Notes: a model not told the origin generated them from the letters alone. Positions 8,019 to 17,558 are shown, numbered from the stretch's first letter. The stretch is 64,000 bases of DNA from an uncultured Ruminococcus sp. (GCA_900543105.1 UQQA01000002.1:1-64000); one strand, 5' to 3'. A program made the numbers and translations.

Positions 8019-9461
8019 ATGGATACACCGAATCAGACGAAAAAACAGCCGAAAACCATATTCGGTACAACAAGCAGATCAAACTTTATCCTAAATATGA
8101 AGCAGGAAACGCTCCAGAACTGGATAGCGGCTCTGCTCGCAGCCTGCGTCATCGTGCCGCAGATAACGGGATTCCTCGTTTACGGCGTGAATGCTTCTCC
8201 TGCATTTATGAGCGCGGGACTGTACTTCACGGGGTTTTCCTGCATACTTTTTTTCCTTATCGCAATGATAAAGGGCAGCCTTTCGTTCAAAAAAGACAAG
8301 ATACTCTGGCTCATCGGTTTTATGGCGGTCTGGGCATTCGCTTCGTATTACGGTGTTGTCCTCCGCCCGAATGTTGTCTCCGAGGTCGTTAACACTGCGC
8401 TCGCAGGCGAGATAGGACGATACGAGGGTCTGCTTTCACTGCTCGGCTACTTCGGTATCTTCTGCCTTGCAGCCTGTGTAACACGCACAAAGACGGTTCG
8501 CATCATCATGGATACTATCATCGCAGTCGGCGTTGTACAGTCGCTTTTCGCAGTTTTTCAGCATATCCCGAAGCTTCGCTTTATGCCGAACTTCGCCGAT
8601 CTTCCTACGGTCGCACTCAAAGATGTAATGCTTTCTCAGGGACTTTCGGAGAATCCTATCGTTTTTGGAACGTTCCTCACTATCGTATTCGCCGCAGCTT
8701 TAACGGGTGCGGTCTACGAAAAAAACATACTCCGCGCAAGAATTTACGGCGCAGCTTCAATGCTTTTCTGGCTCGTCGGTTTCTTCACTTCGTCCATAGT
8801 TCCGATAATAGGAATGTCGGCGGTGTTTATCATCGTATCGATAATAATTTTCGCTTCAAAGCCGACTGCGTTTGAAAACGGCATACTTAAAAGCTCCGTT
8901 TACAGATACGCTGCCGCCGCTGTCGGAATGGCTGTTATCTTCGCGCTGATATGGATATTCCAAGGCATTTATATACGCGACAAGGCTATTGCTTACTATG
9001 ACGCATTTTTCCGTCTTTTCATAGTGACAAATTATTCTTATGTGAATGAACAGTCGCTTTACGGCATCGGACTTGAAAAGAGCCTGTATTTTATAAAGGA
9101 ACACCCGATCTTCGGTATCGGTCCCGATCTTATGGCAAAATACCAGATGGCGAACGAAACGCTTTCACTTTGCTCTATCGACCGAAGCTACAACGAGATC
9201 GTTTATGTTGCCGCAACGCGCGGAATACCTGCAGCTGCCGCATTCGCCGTTTTCCTCGCAGCTTCGCTCAAAAGCTCATTCGGCAAGTTCAAGGCTTCGA
9301 TAAAGGACTGCGAATGGCAGGATACTGCGCTGTTTGTCGCTATCACAGCTTACATTATCCAAAGCTTTTTCAGCTTCAGTTCTATCCTTTGCGCACCGAT
9401 ATTTTGGATACTCTGCGGCTTTGCATTCAGAAAAATTACCGATAAAGGAGCAAACTCATGA
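8019..9461 (+). CDS. O-antigen ligase-like polytopic membrane protein (Wzy_C family)
   Basis: This is a membrane protein of about 480 residues with roughly twelve hydrophobic segments. The C-terminal half has the O-antigen ligase/polymerase signature IKEHPIFGIGPDLM in a large extracytoplasmic loop, followed by YNEIVYVAATRGIPAA, which matches the conserved loop of the PF04932 family. Such proteins join or polymerise glycans at the outer face of the membrane, but the substrate is unknown here. The ATG at 8019 follows GGAG with 9-bp spacing and is preferred to the upstream frame at 7932, which runs through the rny terminator. It overlaps the next gene by 4 bp (ATGA), so it is translationally coupled with the DUF4321 protein and then fliB. 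Confidence 0.8.
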   Translation: MDTPNQTKKQPKTIFGTTSRSNFILNMKQETLQNWIAALLAACVIVPQITGFLVYGVNASPAFMSAGLYFTGFSCILFFLIAMIKGSLSFKKDKILWLIGFMAVWAFASYYGVVLRPNVVSEVVNTALAGEIGRYEGLLSLLGYFGIFCLAACVTRTKTVRIIMDTIIAVGVVQSLFAVFQHIPKLRFMPNFADLPTVALKDVMLSQGLSENPIVFGTFLTIVFAAALTGAVYEKNILRARIYGAASMLFWLVGFFTSSIVPIIGMSAVFIIVSIIIFASKPTAFENGILKSSVYRYAAAAVGMAVIFALIWIFQGIYIRDKAIAYYDAFFRLFIVTNYSYVNEQSLYGIGLEKSLYFIKEHPIFGIGPDLMAKYQMANETLSLCSIDRSYNEIVYVAATRGIPAAAAFAVFLAASLKSSFGKFKASIKDCEWQDTALFVAITAYIIQSFFSFSSILCAPIFWILCGFAFRKITDKGANS

Positions 9462-9733
9462 GCAGCGGTTTAAAGCGCACTATTGCATTCCTCTTTTTTC
9501 TTCTTGCAGGAATTCTTCTCGGAACGATACTCGGAAATATCTGCGAGGGCGTACCTTACCTTTCGTGGCTCTCCTACACGCTGTCTGTCGGACTGGACAC
9601 GAACAGCCCGTTGGTGCTTGACCTCATCGTTTTCAAGCTTGCGTTCGGATTTACGCTTTCCGTCAACGCTGCGCAGATAATCTGCGTTATCCTCTCGTTC
9701 GTGCTTTACAGCAAGACCTGCAAGGGACTTTAA
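9458..9733 (+). CDS. Small membrane protein, DUF4321 family
   Basis: This 91-residue protein has two strongly hydrophobic helices (about 8-28 and 62-85), with GTILGNICEGVPYLSWLSY between them, and resembles the DUF4321 family of clostridial membrane proteins, whose function is unknown. It starts inside the end of the O-antigen-ligase-like gene and stops 3 bp before fliB, so all three are probably one transcript. Confidence 0.75.
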   Translation: MSSGLKRTIAFLFFLLAGILLGTILGNICEGVPYLSWLSYTLSVGLDTNSPLVLDLIVFKLAFGFTLSVNAAQIICVILSFVLYSKTCKGL

Positions 9734-9736
9734 GCT

Positions 9737-10735
9737 ATGCAGAATGGCGAAAACGGATTTTTTTACCCCGATTACTACCCTCGCTTCAAGTGCATTGCCG
9801 ATAAATGCAGTGATACCTGCTGCCGCGGCTGGGAAATATGTATTGACGAAGATTCGCTCGAAAGATACCGCTCTGTTGGCGGTGCAATAGGTCAGCGTCT
9901 TTCCGAAAGCATCACGATCGACGGTGACGGCGCACATTTTATCCTTGAAGAAGACGATCGCTGCCCCTTTCTGAACAGCTCGAACCTCTGCGATCTTTAT
10001 ATTGCTCTCGGCGAAGAATCGCTCTGCGGAATATGCACCGACCACCCACGCTTCCGAAGCTTCCTTTCGGACAGGACGGAGATCGGCATCGGACTTTGCT
10101 GTGAAGCCGCCGCTGAGATGATCCTGACCGAGAAAAAGCCTGTACATATCGTCCCCGAAGCAGATCTTCCCGATGATGCGCTTGAAAAAGCCGTTTTGCA
10201 GATACGTGAAATGCTTTTTAAGCTTTGTGAGCGTGACGAGCCTTTCATTGCACTGAGAAAATGCTGTGCGCTTGCGATAGATGCTCAGGATATGCTTGCG
10301 GAAAGCGATTTTTCGGGAATTTCCGAGTTGTATGTGAATTTTTCGGGATATTCATTCGCTGTAGAAGAAATTTCCGACAAAGAAATTATCACCGTGCTCA
10401 AAGCAATGGAAAGCATCTCGCCCGAATGGGACGAACTGCTGAAAAAGCTTGACGGCGGCAAATACAGAAGTGACTTTTCGGCAGAAAACGAAATGCGGAG
10501 GCTTGCGGAATACTTCATTTTCCGACATTTTCCCGAATCACTTTCGGACGGAGATATCGTTTCAAAGGCTTACTTTGCATACTTTGCGGTTTCGGCTGTG
10601 AAGATGTTCTGGGGCGCTTATCTTTATGAGAGCAGCGCTCTGACGCTTCGTGACAGGATAAACGGCGCAAAGCTTTTCTCCAAAGGTGTTGAATACTCGG
10701 AGATAAATATGCAGAGTGCATATAACTCACTGTAA
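9737..10735 (+). CDS. fliB: Flagellin lysine N-methylase
   Basis: FliB methylates surface lysines of flagellin. The N-terminal Cys cluster KCIADKCSDTCCRGWEICID, with further cysteines in CPFLNSSNLCDLY and CGICTDHPRF, is characteristic of FliB and related proteins with a likely metal or Fe-S site. Length (332 residues) fits the family. It follows the DUF4321 gene by 3 bp and precedes a bidirectional terminator. Flagellin itself is not in this window, but the flagellar operon lies just beyond on the opposite strand, which supports the assignment. Confidence 0.85.
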   Translation: MQNGENGFFYPDYYPRFKCIADKCSDTCCRGWEICIDEDSLERYRSVGGAIGQRLSESITIDGDGAHFILEEDDRCPFLNSSNLCDLYIALGEESLCGICTDHPRFRSFLSDRTEIGIGLCCEAAAEMILTEKKPVHIVPEADLPDDALEKAVLQIREMLFKLCERDEPFIALRKCCALAIDAQDMLAESDFSGISELYVNFSGYSFAVEEISDKEIITVLKAMESISPEWDELLKKLDGGKYRSDFSAENEMRRLAEYFIFRHFPESLSDGDIVSKAYFAYFAVSAVKMFWGAYLYESSALTLRDRINGAKLFSKGVEYSEINMQSAYNSL

Positions 10736-10747
10736 AATATAATATAA

Positions 10748-10790
10748 AAAATACCGCTTGTTTACATTTACAATAAACAAGCGGTATTTT
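10748..10790. terminator. Bidirectional terminator between fliB and the flagellar gene block
   Basis: AAAATACCGCTTGTTTA and TAAACAAGCGGTATTTT form a 17-bp perfect stem with T-runs on both strands. It ends the fliB transcript (+) and the long flagellar operon (-), whose last gene stops at 10796. Confidence 0.85.
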
Positions 10791-10795
10791 CTTAT

Positions 10796-11110
10796 TTAGT
10801 CTTCCTTAACGGTGACCTTATGGTCTTCCTCATACTTATTTATAAACTTTGTGAGCAGCAATGCGATAGTTGAGAGAACTGCCGCACCTCTGAAATTGAT
10901 ATGGTTTCTTTTGCTGCTGACATAGACAGCTTTCGGGTTGCCTTTCTTTCCGAGGACGGTAAGCTCCGCAGGAACGCCGTCATCGACGATTATCTTTGTC
11001 TGCTTCGGCATAAAAAGTCTTTCAACGATGCCGTAGACAGCGAGGACTATCGAAAGCGAAAGGACTGTATCCCTTGTCGATTTTAATAAATTTGTGATCT
11101 CATCGTACAT
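10796..11110 (-). CDS. Small membrane protein of unknown function
   Basis: I do not recognise this 104-residue protein. It has two hydrophobic segments, about residues 16-34 (LSLSIVLAVYGIVERLF) and 72-88 (GAAVLSTIALLLTKFI), separated by a basic, probably cytoplasmic, section containing VLGKKGNPKAVYVSSKRN, and ends in a charged tail. It lies 16 bp downstream of the purine nucleoside phosphorylase at the very end of the flagellar transcription unit and just before the terminator. Confidence 0.6.
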   Translation of the reverse strand: MYDEITNLLKSTRDTVLSLSIVLAVYGIVERLFMPKQTKIIVDDGVPAELTVLGKKGNPKAVYVSSKRNHINFRGAAVLSTIALLLTKFINKYEEDHKVTVKED

Positions 11111-11126
11111 TTTAATACATCTCCTA

Positions 11127-11957
11127 TCAAAGTGATGCTGCGATATTTTTTATTGATTCCGTTACGAGCCGGCGGAAAAGCGGTGCTGCTTTATCGGCGG
11201 TCTCCTGAACTTCTGCGTGGGAGAGCGGTTTATCGGTCATTCCGCAGGCAAGGTTTGAAACGCAGGAGATACCGACTGTTTTCAATCCGCAGTGGTTTGC
11301 TGCGATAGCTTCGCAGGCGGTGGACATTCCGACTGCGTCTGCGCCGAGCGTTCTCACCATTCGTATCTCCGCAGGTGATTCATAGTTAGGACCTGTGAGC
11401 TGGATATAAACGCCCTCTTGGAGCTTTATTCCGAGCGAAGCGGCTGTTTCTCTTACTGTTTTGCGAAGTTCGCGGTCGTAGATATTGCTCATATCGGGGA
11501 ATCTCGGGCCGAGTTCATCGAGGTTTTCGCCGATGAGCGGTGACGGAGCCATACATATCTGGTCGGAGATGAGCATAAAGTCGCCTGCGCTGTAGTCAAA
11601 GTTCACGCCGCCCGAAGCGTTCGTGAGGAACAGCACCTTTGCGCCCATAAGCTTCATAAGGCGAACGGGAAGAACGACATCTTCCATTGAATAGCCCTCG
11701 TAATAGTGAACTCTGCCCTGCATTACGACAACCTTTACATCGCCGACATAACCAAAGACGAATCTTCCCTTATGTCCTGCGACAGTCGAAACAGGGAAGC
11801 CCTCGATATCCTTATATTCAAGAACGGCTTCCTGCTTTATCGTATCGGCATAGTCGCCAAGACCCGAGCCGAGTATCAGCGCTATATCGGGCACGAAGCT
11901 TATCTTTGATTTAAAACATTCATAACACTTCTGAAGTCTTTCATAAGCTTTGCTCAT
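11127..11957 (-). CDS. Purine nucleoside phosphorylase (trimeric, PunA type)
   Basis: The enzyme splits inosine or guanosine with phosphate to give the base and ribose 1-phosphate in purine salvage. Family motifs are ILGSGLGDYAD (phosphate loop), VAGHKGRFVFG, MQGRVHYYEGY, LTNASGGVN and the purine-binding segment LTGPNYESPAEIRM..GADAVGMSTACE. Length (276 residues) is normal. It starts 16 bp after the cheD stop, so it appears to ride at the end of the fla/che operon although its function is unrelated to motility. Confidence 0.92.
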   Translation of the reverse strand: MSKAYERLQKCYECFKSKISFVPDIALILGSGLGDYADTIKQEAVLEYKDIEGFPVSTVAGHKGRFVFGYVGDVKVVVMQGRVHYYEGYSMEDVVLPVRLMKLMGAKVLFLTNASGGVNFDYSAGDFMLISDQICMAPSPLIGENLDELGPRFPDMSNIYDRELRKTVRETAASLGIKLQEGVYIQLTGPNYESPAEIRMVRTLGADAVGMSTACEAIAANHCGLKTVGISCVSNLACGMTDKPLSHAEVQETADKAAPLFRRLVTESIKNIAASL

Positions 11958-11973
11958 TTTGAAGACCCCTCTC

Positions 11974-12468
11974 TTATACCATTTTGGTTTCTCTTGTTGC
12001 GGCTCTGACTTCCATTATTCCCGTATCGGCGTGAAAAAATACCGTTCTGCCGTAGTTAAGACCCGTTTCTTCTGCGATTATTTTTATGCGGTATGCGGCA
12101 AGCATTTTCTTTACGGCTTCGACATTGCGTTCGCCGATATTGAAAACGGCTGAATTGGACGAGAACATCTGCGCGCCGCCTGCGATCTTGGCGGTGAGAT
12201 TTTTCGTGGAAGCGCCTGCGAACGACATTTCCTGAATTAGTTCGGTTATGCCCGTATCGGCGTAGCGGCGGCGGTTTTCGGGTGTCGCCTTGCTCGTTAC
12301 GGCTGCGTCCTTACTGAGTGGAAGCATTATATGGGCAAGACCTGCGATCTTCTTCTCCGCGTCATAAAGGCATATTCCGACGCACGAGCCAAGCGCATAA
12401 GTAACGAGAACATCGTCCCCTTTGCCGACTTTGAGATCGGCGATGCCAACTGTTATTGTTGTTCCCAT
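11974..12468 (-). CDS. cheD: Chemoreceptor glutamine deamidase
   Basis: CheD deamidates glutamines of methyl-accepting receptors and binds CheC. The catalytic Cys and His are visible in LGSCVGICLYD and GLAHIMLP near the N-terminus, with GGAQMFSS and IGERNV further on. At 164 residues it has the usual size. It starts only 1 bp after the cheC stop, matching the known CheC-CheD partnership. Receptors, CheA and CheW are not in the window. Confidence 0.93.
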   Translation of the reverse strand: MGTTITVGIADLKVGKGDDVLVTYALGSCVGICLYDAEKKIAGLAHIMLPLSKDAAVTSKATPENRRRYADTGITELIQEMSFAGASTKNLTAKIAGGAQMFSSNSAVFNIGERNVEAVKKMLAAYRIKIIAEETGLNYGRTVFFHADTGIMEVRAATRETKMV

Positions 12469-12469
12469 A

Positions 12470-13093
12470 TCAGATACCTACTCCCAGTTTTTTGAACAGA
12501 TATTCGAGCGAATTCATTTCGGGGACAAGGATCATATTGCTCTTGACTTTGTTGCCGCCGATTATAAAGCTGTCGTCTATGAGCAGTACCTTGTCGCCGA
12601 CCTGTGCAAAGCTTACCGCAGGGACGCTGAGTATCGCGCCTGCCATATCAACGGTCATATTCGGAACGGAAATATCTATCGTCATATTTGTGAGCGAAGC
12701 TATCGCGTTGATATATGAAGCAGACATAATGTTTCCAATCTCGCTGATAAAGGAAACTTCCATTTCGTTCATATTGGTGATATCCTCGATCGGCATACCG
12801 AAAACCGCTTCGGTCATACTGCTTGCGCAGGAGTGCTGGATAACATACAGCATCATTCCCGTGATATCGCCCGTGATGTTTACGAGCATACCGATAGCGA
12901 CATTCTCAGGACCGCCGAGAAAATTCACCGCATCGTCAAAGTTGAGCAGCCTTACATCGGGGACGCTTATATCTATCGGAACGTTGAGCATTGTCGAAAG
13001 TGCGCTTGCGGCATTGCCCGAGCCTATATTTCCTATTTCCTTGAGAACGTCAAGGTGCATACCCTGAAGCTCTTCTATATTCGTGATAGCCAT
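12470..13093 (-). CDS. cheC: CheY-P phosphatase
   Basis: CheC dephosphorylates CheY-P and is stimulated by CheD. Both phosphatase motifs are intact in this 207-residue protein: D15-E19-N22 in DVLKEIGN and S114-E118-N121 in SFISEIGN. Two homologous halves match the CheC/CheX fold. It lies between the rod genes and cheD in the operon. Confidence 0.93.
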   Translation of the reverse strand: MAITNIEELQGMHLDVLKEIGNIGSGNAASALSTMLNVPIDISVPDVRLLNFDDAVNFLGGPENVAIGMLVNITGDITGMMLYVIQHSCASSMTEAVFGMPIEDITNMNEMEVSFISEIGNIMSASYINAIASLTNMTIDISVPNMTVDMAGAILSVPAVSFAQVGDKVLLIDDSFIIGGNKVKSNMILVPEMNSLEYLFKKLGVGI

Positions 13094-13115
13094 TTAAAAT
13101 TGTATTCCTTTCGCA

Positions 13116-13850
13116 TTAATTTCTGAGGTTGTTGATGATATCCTCAAGCTGATTATGCGTCTTTACCATAGTTGTATTGAGCTGGAACGCTCTCTGATAC
13201 TCGATGACCTTTGACATTTCGTTTGCGATATTCGTTGAAGAAGCTTCGAGGTAGCCGTTCTTCTTTACAACGTCCGTGTTCGCAACGGCAGCTCCGCTCG
13301 ACAGGTTCGCTTCAAAATAGTTGTTTCCGATCTGGTCAAGACCGTAAGGGTTCTCAAAGGTATATGTGCCAATCATATTTGTCAATGTAACTGTGTCGAT
13401 ATCCGTAGTGCCGTCGATGAACGGAACTGTGATGCGGTTTCCGTCATAGTCGAGGATAAAGCCGCCCTTTGAATCGACAAGAGTATAAGTGCCGTCATTG
13501 TTGTTGGAAAGGTAGAAAGCTCCGTCCTTGGTGTATTTTACCTCGCCCGTGATGCCCTCTTCAACGGCGAAAAATCCCTCGTTGAGTGCGGCGAAGTCGA
13601 GCTCTCTGCCCGTATCTCTTACCTGCGACTGTTCAAACATAAGGTCGGTCTTGTCCACCCTTACGCCGTGACCGAACTGGACTTCCTCATTGTCGGTATT
13701 TCTTTTTGTATATAAAAGGTCGGCGAAGGACGGGCGTGAAGCCTTGAAGCCGTAGGTGTTTACGTTTGCGAGGTTGTTCGCTGTGATATCCATTCCGAGC
13801 TGATAGCTTATAACGCCCGAAGCGGCTGTATGATAACCGATTTTACTCAT
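13116..13850 (-). CDS. FlgG-type flagellar rod/hook-basal body protein
   Basis: This 244-residue axial protein has the N-terminal signature MDITANNLANVNTYGFKASR and a C-terminal heptad region with ASSTNIANEMSKVIEYQRAF, both typical of FlgF/FlgG/FlhP. It would form part of the rod or hook-proximal axial structure, exported by the type III apparatus encoded upstream. It is the second of two tandem rod-type genes after the sigma factor, an arrangement like flhO-flhP in Bacillus; which of the two is FlgF-like or FlgG-like is uncertain. Confidence 0.85.
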   Translation of the reverse strand: MSKIGYHTAASGVISYQLGMDITANNLANVNTYGFKASRPSFADLLYTKRNTDNEEVQFGHGVRVDKTDLMFEQSQVRDTGRELDFAALNEGFFAVEEGITGEVKYTKDGAFYLSNNNDGTYTLVDSKGGFILDYDGNRITVPFIDGTTDIDTVTLTNMIGTYTFENPYGLDQIGNNYFEANLSSGAAVANTDVVKKNGYLEASSTNIANEMSKVIEYQRAFQLNTTMVKTHNQLEDIINNLRN

Positions 13851-13908
13851 AATCTCTGTCCTTTCAGTGATTTCGTGACAAAATTCTATGAATTACGTTC
13901 GATAAATT

Positions 13909-14661
13909 TTATATCTTGGAAAGATCGTTGGCTGCGATCTGGTTCACGTTGTTTATTATCTTCAAAGCCTGCGAACAAGCGGTGAAAACGTTCTGCGAAT
14001 CCATGGCCTTGATAAGCTCCTCGGCAACGTCAACGTTGGAACGCTCGTAGCTTCCCTGACGAACACGGTAATCTTCGCCTGCGGGGATATTGTTCACGTC
14101 AAAGTTGTCATAAGGGCGGAACATATTGTCATCGATGCGCTCGATAGCGGTATCGGGCGGAAGATATGTAAGTCCGAGCTGGAAAGTTCGTCCGTCATCG
14201 GTGGTGATAAGTCCCGTCGGGGAGATATCGATATCCGCCGTGCCGAGCTGAATGGGGTTTCGGTTCTCGTCAAGGATACGTCCCGACGGACCTACGCAGA
14301 GATAGCCCTCGGCATCAAGCGAGAACTGACCGTTCCTTGTGAGGAGCGTTTCGCCCGTCTTGCGGTTCTCGATATTATAGTAAATATTGCCGACAAGTGC
14401 GCAGTCAAGCCTTGAACCCGTGTCCTCGAACGAAGCCTGCTCAAGATTTGTATAGGTCTCCTGCAAAGTTCTGTATCGGATAGTACCCGTGGGGCTTGAT
14501 TTTCCGTTTATGAGCACCATCTGCTCGGCGAAAGTGGTCGGGATAGCTGTTTCATTTCTGTAGCCTGCCGTTTTGAGGTTAGCCATATTGTTCGTGACAA
14601 CATTGAGGATACGTTCCTCGTTGATAATGCCATTTGCGGCGGTATAGTAGCCTCTTAGCAT
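13909..14661 (-). CDS. FlgF/FlgG-type flagellar rod/hook-basal body protein
   Basis: This 250-residue axial protein begins MLRGYYTAANGIINEERILN and has the NMANLKTAGYR motif, with a C-terminal ERSNVDVAEELIKAMDSQNVF, as in flagellar rod proteins. It is closer in style to FlhO/FlgF than its downstream neighbour. It starts 16 bp after the sigma-factor stop, so it belongs to the same transcript. Confidence 0.85.
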   Translation of the reverse strand: MLRGYYTAANGIINEERILNVVTNNMANLKTAGYRNETAIPTTFAEQMVLINGKSSPTGTIRYRTLQETYTNLEQASFEDTGSRLDCALVGNIYYNIENRKTGETLLTRNGQFSLDAEGYLCVGPSGRILDENRNPIQLGTADIDISPTGLITTDDGRTFQLGLTYLPPDTAIERIDDNMFRPYDNFDVNNIPAGEDYRVRQGSYERSNVDVAEELIKAMDSQNVFTACSQALKIINNVNQIAANDLSKI

Positions 14662-14677
14662 AGATATCCGTCCTTTC

Positions 14678-15463
14678 TTATTCTTTTTCCATATATTCTG
14701 CCAATGAATGTTTCATTTTCATAACTGCCTTTGAATGTATCTGGCAGACCCTCGATTCGGAAACGTCCAGGACGGCTCCGATCTCGGAAAATTTGAGTTT
14801 TTCGTAGTAATAAAGCGTTATAACGAGCCTTTCCTTGTCGGAAAGCTCGGAAATTGCCTTTGCAAGATAGTGAAGCTTTTCTTCGTGGTGAACGGAAGCT
14901 TCGGGCGACCACACGCCGTCATCGGAAACCTCGTCCGACATATCGAAGCCTGTATTTGTGACAAGCTCCTCGAACGAGAGCGTCTGCGCCGATGCCGCCT
15001 TTGCCGAATAGCTTTCAAACTTCGCAAGAGGAAGTCCGAGGCGTTCAGCCATTTCTTCATCGGTAGGCTCACGGTTGAGCTCGGAGTAAAGCTCGGAATA
15101 GGCTGTATCGTACTCCTTGGCGAACTTCCGCACGTTTCGGGGAACGATGTCCTGCCGTCTGATATAGTCAATGACTGCGCCCCTCACACGGATAGAGGCA
15201 TAAGTCTCAAACTTAACGTTTTTGTCGAAACTGAAGCTGTCTATCGCAGACATTAGCGCAATAGTAGCTTCATTTATGATATCCTCGCTGTCGGCGAATT
15301 TCGCATACATATTCCTTGTGGAAACAGCCGCATAGCGAACTATGTTCATATATGCAAGAACGGTCTGATTTCGGAGAGCCTTGTCGCCCGTTGTTTTATA
15401 CCTGCGGAGAAGTTCGGATTTTTCTTCCGAGGAAAGCTTTTCCGCTTCGTATCTATCGGACAT
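14678..15463 (-). CDS. Flagellar RNA polymerase sigma factor (SigD/FliA/WhiG family)
   Basis: This sigma-28-type factor would transcribe late flagellar and chemotaxis genes. Region 2 is visible in NQTVLAYMNIVRYAA and FADSEDIINEATIALMSAIDSF, region 3 in REPTDEEMAERLGLP, and region 4 in LYYYEKLKFSEIGAVLDVSESRVCQIHSKAV. At about 261 residues it has normal size. An ATG at 15463 is preferred, with a TTG one codon earlier at 15466 also possible; AAAGGAG lies just upstream. It follows flhA directly, as in other clostridia, but flhF and flhG, which often sit between them, are missing. Confidence 0.93.
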   Translation of the reverse strand: MSDRYEAEKLSSEEKSELLRRYKTTGDKALRNQTVLAYMNIVRYAAVSTRNMYAKFADSEDIINEATIALMSAIDSFSFDKNVKFETYASIRVRGAVIDYIRRQDIVPRNVRKFAKEYDTAYSELYSELNREPTDEEMAERLGLPLAKFESYSAKAASAQTLSFEELVTNTGFDMSDEVSDDGVWSPEASVHHEEKLHYLAKAISELSDKERLVITLYYYEKLKFSEIGAVLDVSESRVCQIHSKAVMKMKHSLAEYMEKE

Positions 15464-15479
15464 CAATGCTCAACTCCTT

Positions 15480-17558
15480 TCACACGCCGGCTTTATCGGC
15501 AATTGCAACATTGCCGACTGCCTGTATCTGTACAGAATTGTCGATCTCGCTGTAAGAAAGAACTGTTATGTTCGGTATAAACTGGTCAACAAGCTTTTTG
15601 AAGTAGATTCTTACTATCGGCGAAGTGAGGACGATAGGCATAGGGATAATATCCTTTACCTTGTTGATCTGCTCGTTGAGCGAAGCTATGAGAAGCTGTA
15701 TCGTCTGCGGATCCATTGCAAGGTAAGAGCCTTGGTCGGACTTTTTTACCGAGGCGATGATCTTGTTCTCCGTTTCGGTATCGAGAGTAAGAACGCGTAT
15801 CTGTCCGCCGTCCGCGAAGCGCCTTGTAATGGTTCGCTTCAAAGCCTGACGGACATATTCTGTCGTGATATCAACATCTTTCATCGTGTGCTGATTATCG
15901 GCGATGGTTTCAAGTATAGTCTGGAGGTCGCGTATCGGAACACCCTCTTTAAGAAGCAGGCAAAGCACCTTTTGCAGATAAGCCGCCGAAACGATGCTCG
16001 GTACGATATCCTCAACAACTGCAGGATTGGTCTGCTTTAATTTGTCGAGCATAGTTTTGACATCCTGACGGGAAAGAAGCTCATAGGCGTGAGCCTTGAT
16101 AACTTCGGAAAGATGCGTGATGATAACGGAGGTCGGGTCGATGAGCGTATAGCCTGCGACTTCGGCACGGAGCTTGTTCTGCTCGCTTATCCACTTTGCA
16201 GGGATATTGAAAGCCGGCTCTATCGTATCGATACCGTCAACTTCGTGCGTAACTCCGCCGCTGTCGAGTGCAAGATAGTGGTCTACAAGCACCTCCGCCT
16301 GAGCGACGATCTCACCCTTTATCTTGATAACATACTGGTTAGGATTGATGTGCTGGTTATCCCTCATTCGCACGGACGGGAAAACCATCCCCATATCCAT
16401 TGCGAATTGCTTTCGGAATATAACGACACGTTCGATAAGCGTTCCGCCCGAAGCCTCGTCCGCAAGAGGAATAAGGCTGTAGCCGAACTCCATTTCGATA
16501 GGCTCAACTTCGAGGAGCTTATAAACGTTGTCGATGTCTTTATAATACTCCATTTCGGAGAGGGCTTCCTTGTTTTCAGCTATCTCGCTCTGCTCTGCGC
16601 CCTGTTCGAGAGCAAGCTGTGCGTTGTTTCGTCTTAATACATAGCCAAGTGCGAGCAGTCCCGAACCGAGAATAATGAGCTGTATCTTCGGGAATCCCGG
16701 AATGAGCATCAGCAGCAGCATTATTGCGCCCGATATCATCAGAACCATAGGCTGTGCCGCAAACTGGTTCTTTACATCGACCGCAAGGTTCTCCTTTGAA
16801 GCGGAACGGGTAACGATCATACCCATTGCCGTCGAGATGAGGAGCGAAGGAACCTGCGAACAAAGACCGTCACCGACGGTAGCCATACTGTATGTCGTGA
16901 GAACGTCCGAAAACGCCATTCCGTTATACACAAGACCCATTACCGCACCGCCGAGGAGGTTTACAACTGCCGCAACGATAGAGAACGTTGCATCGCCCTT
17001 GATGAACTTTGAAGCACCGTCCATCGCGCCGAAGAAGTCGGATTCACGCTGTATCTTTTCACGGCGTATCTTCGCTTCGGTCTCATTTATTGTACCCGAG
17101 TTGAGGTCGGCATCGATAGCCATCTGCTTACCGGGCATAGCATCGAGGGTAAATCTTGCCGTTACTTCGGCAACTCGCTCCGCACCCTTCGTTACAACGA
17201 GCATCTGAACGACCGTTATAAGGATAAATACGATAAATCCGATAACGGGGTTGCCCTTCATAACGAACGAGCCGAACGCCGAAACGATATGTCCTGCGTT
17301 TCCTTGGTTCGCAAGGATAAGTCTTGTCGAAGATATGTTAAGGCCAAGTCGGAAAATGGTCGTGATGAGCAGCAGCGAGGGGAATATCGCAAATTCGAGC
17401 GGCTCTTTTATGTACATTGTAATAAGCAGTATCGTAAGCGACAATGCAATATTTACAACGAAAAGCATATCCAGCAGCCATGTCGGCAACGGAATAATGA
17501 TAAGGAAAACGGCAAGTATCACAAATACCGTTACAATGTTATCGAGATACTTTTTCAC
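15480..17558 (-). CDS. flhA: Flagellar type III export gate protein FlhA
   Basis: FlhA forms the nonameric ring of the export gate. The 692-residue protein has about eight N-terminal membrane helices, the conserved FHIPEP-family segment TARFTLDAMPGKQMAIDADLN (positions about 145-165), and a long cytoplasmic domain that docks export substrates. The earliest possible start is a GTG at 17558, whose Shine-Dalgarno spacing looks short, so weak translation is possible. It lies 51 bp after flhB. Confidence 0.97.
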   Translation of the reverse strand: MKKYLDNIVTVFVILAVFLIIIPLPTWLLDMLFVVNIALSLTILLITMYIKEPLEFAIFPSLLLITTIFRLGLNISSTRLILANQGNAGHIVSAFGSFVMKGNPVIGFIVFILITVVQMLVVTKGAERVAEVTARFTLDAMPGKQMAIDADLNSGTINETEAKIRREKIQRESDFFGAMDGASKFIKGDATFSIVAAVVNLLGGAVMGLVYNGMAFSDVLTTYSMATVGDGLCSQVPSLLISTAMGMIVTRSASKENLAVDVKNQFAAQPMVLMISGAIMLLLMLIPGFPKIQLIILGSGLLALGYVLRRNNAQLALEQGAEQSEIAENKEALSEMEYYKDIDNVYKLLEVEPIEMEFGYSLIPLADEASGGTLIERVVIFRKQFAMDMGMVFPSVRMRDNQHINPNQYVIKIKGEIVAQAEVLVDHYLALDSGGVTHEVDGIDTIEPAFNIPAKWISEQNKLRAEVAGYTLIDPTSVIITHLSEVIKAHAYELLSRQDVKTMLDKLKQTNPAVVEDIVPSIVSAAYLQKVLCLLLKEGVPIRDLQTILETIADNQHTMKDVDITTEYVRQALKRTITRRFADGGQIRVLTLDTETENKIIASVKKSDQGSYLAMDPQTIQLLIASLNEQINKVKDIIPMPIVLTSPIVRIYFKKLVDQFIPNITVLSYSEIDNSVQIQAVGNVAIADKAGV

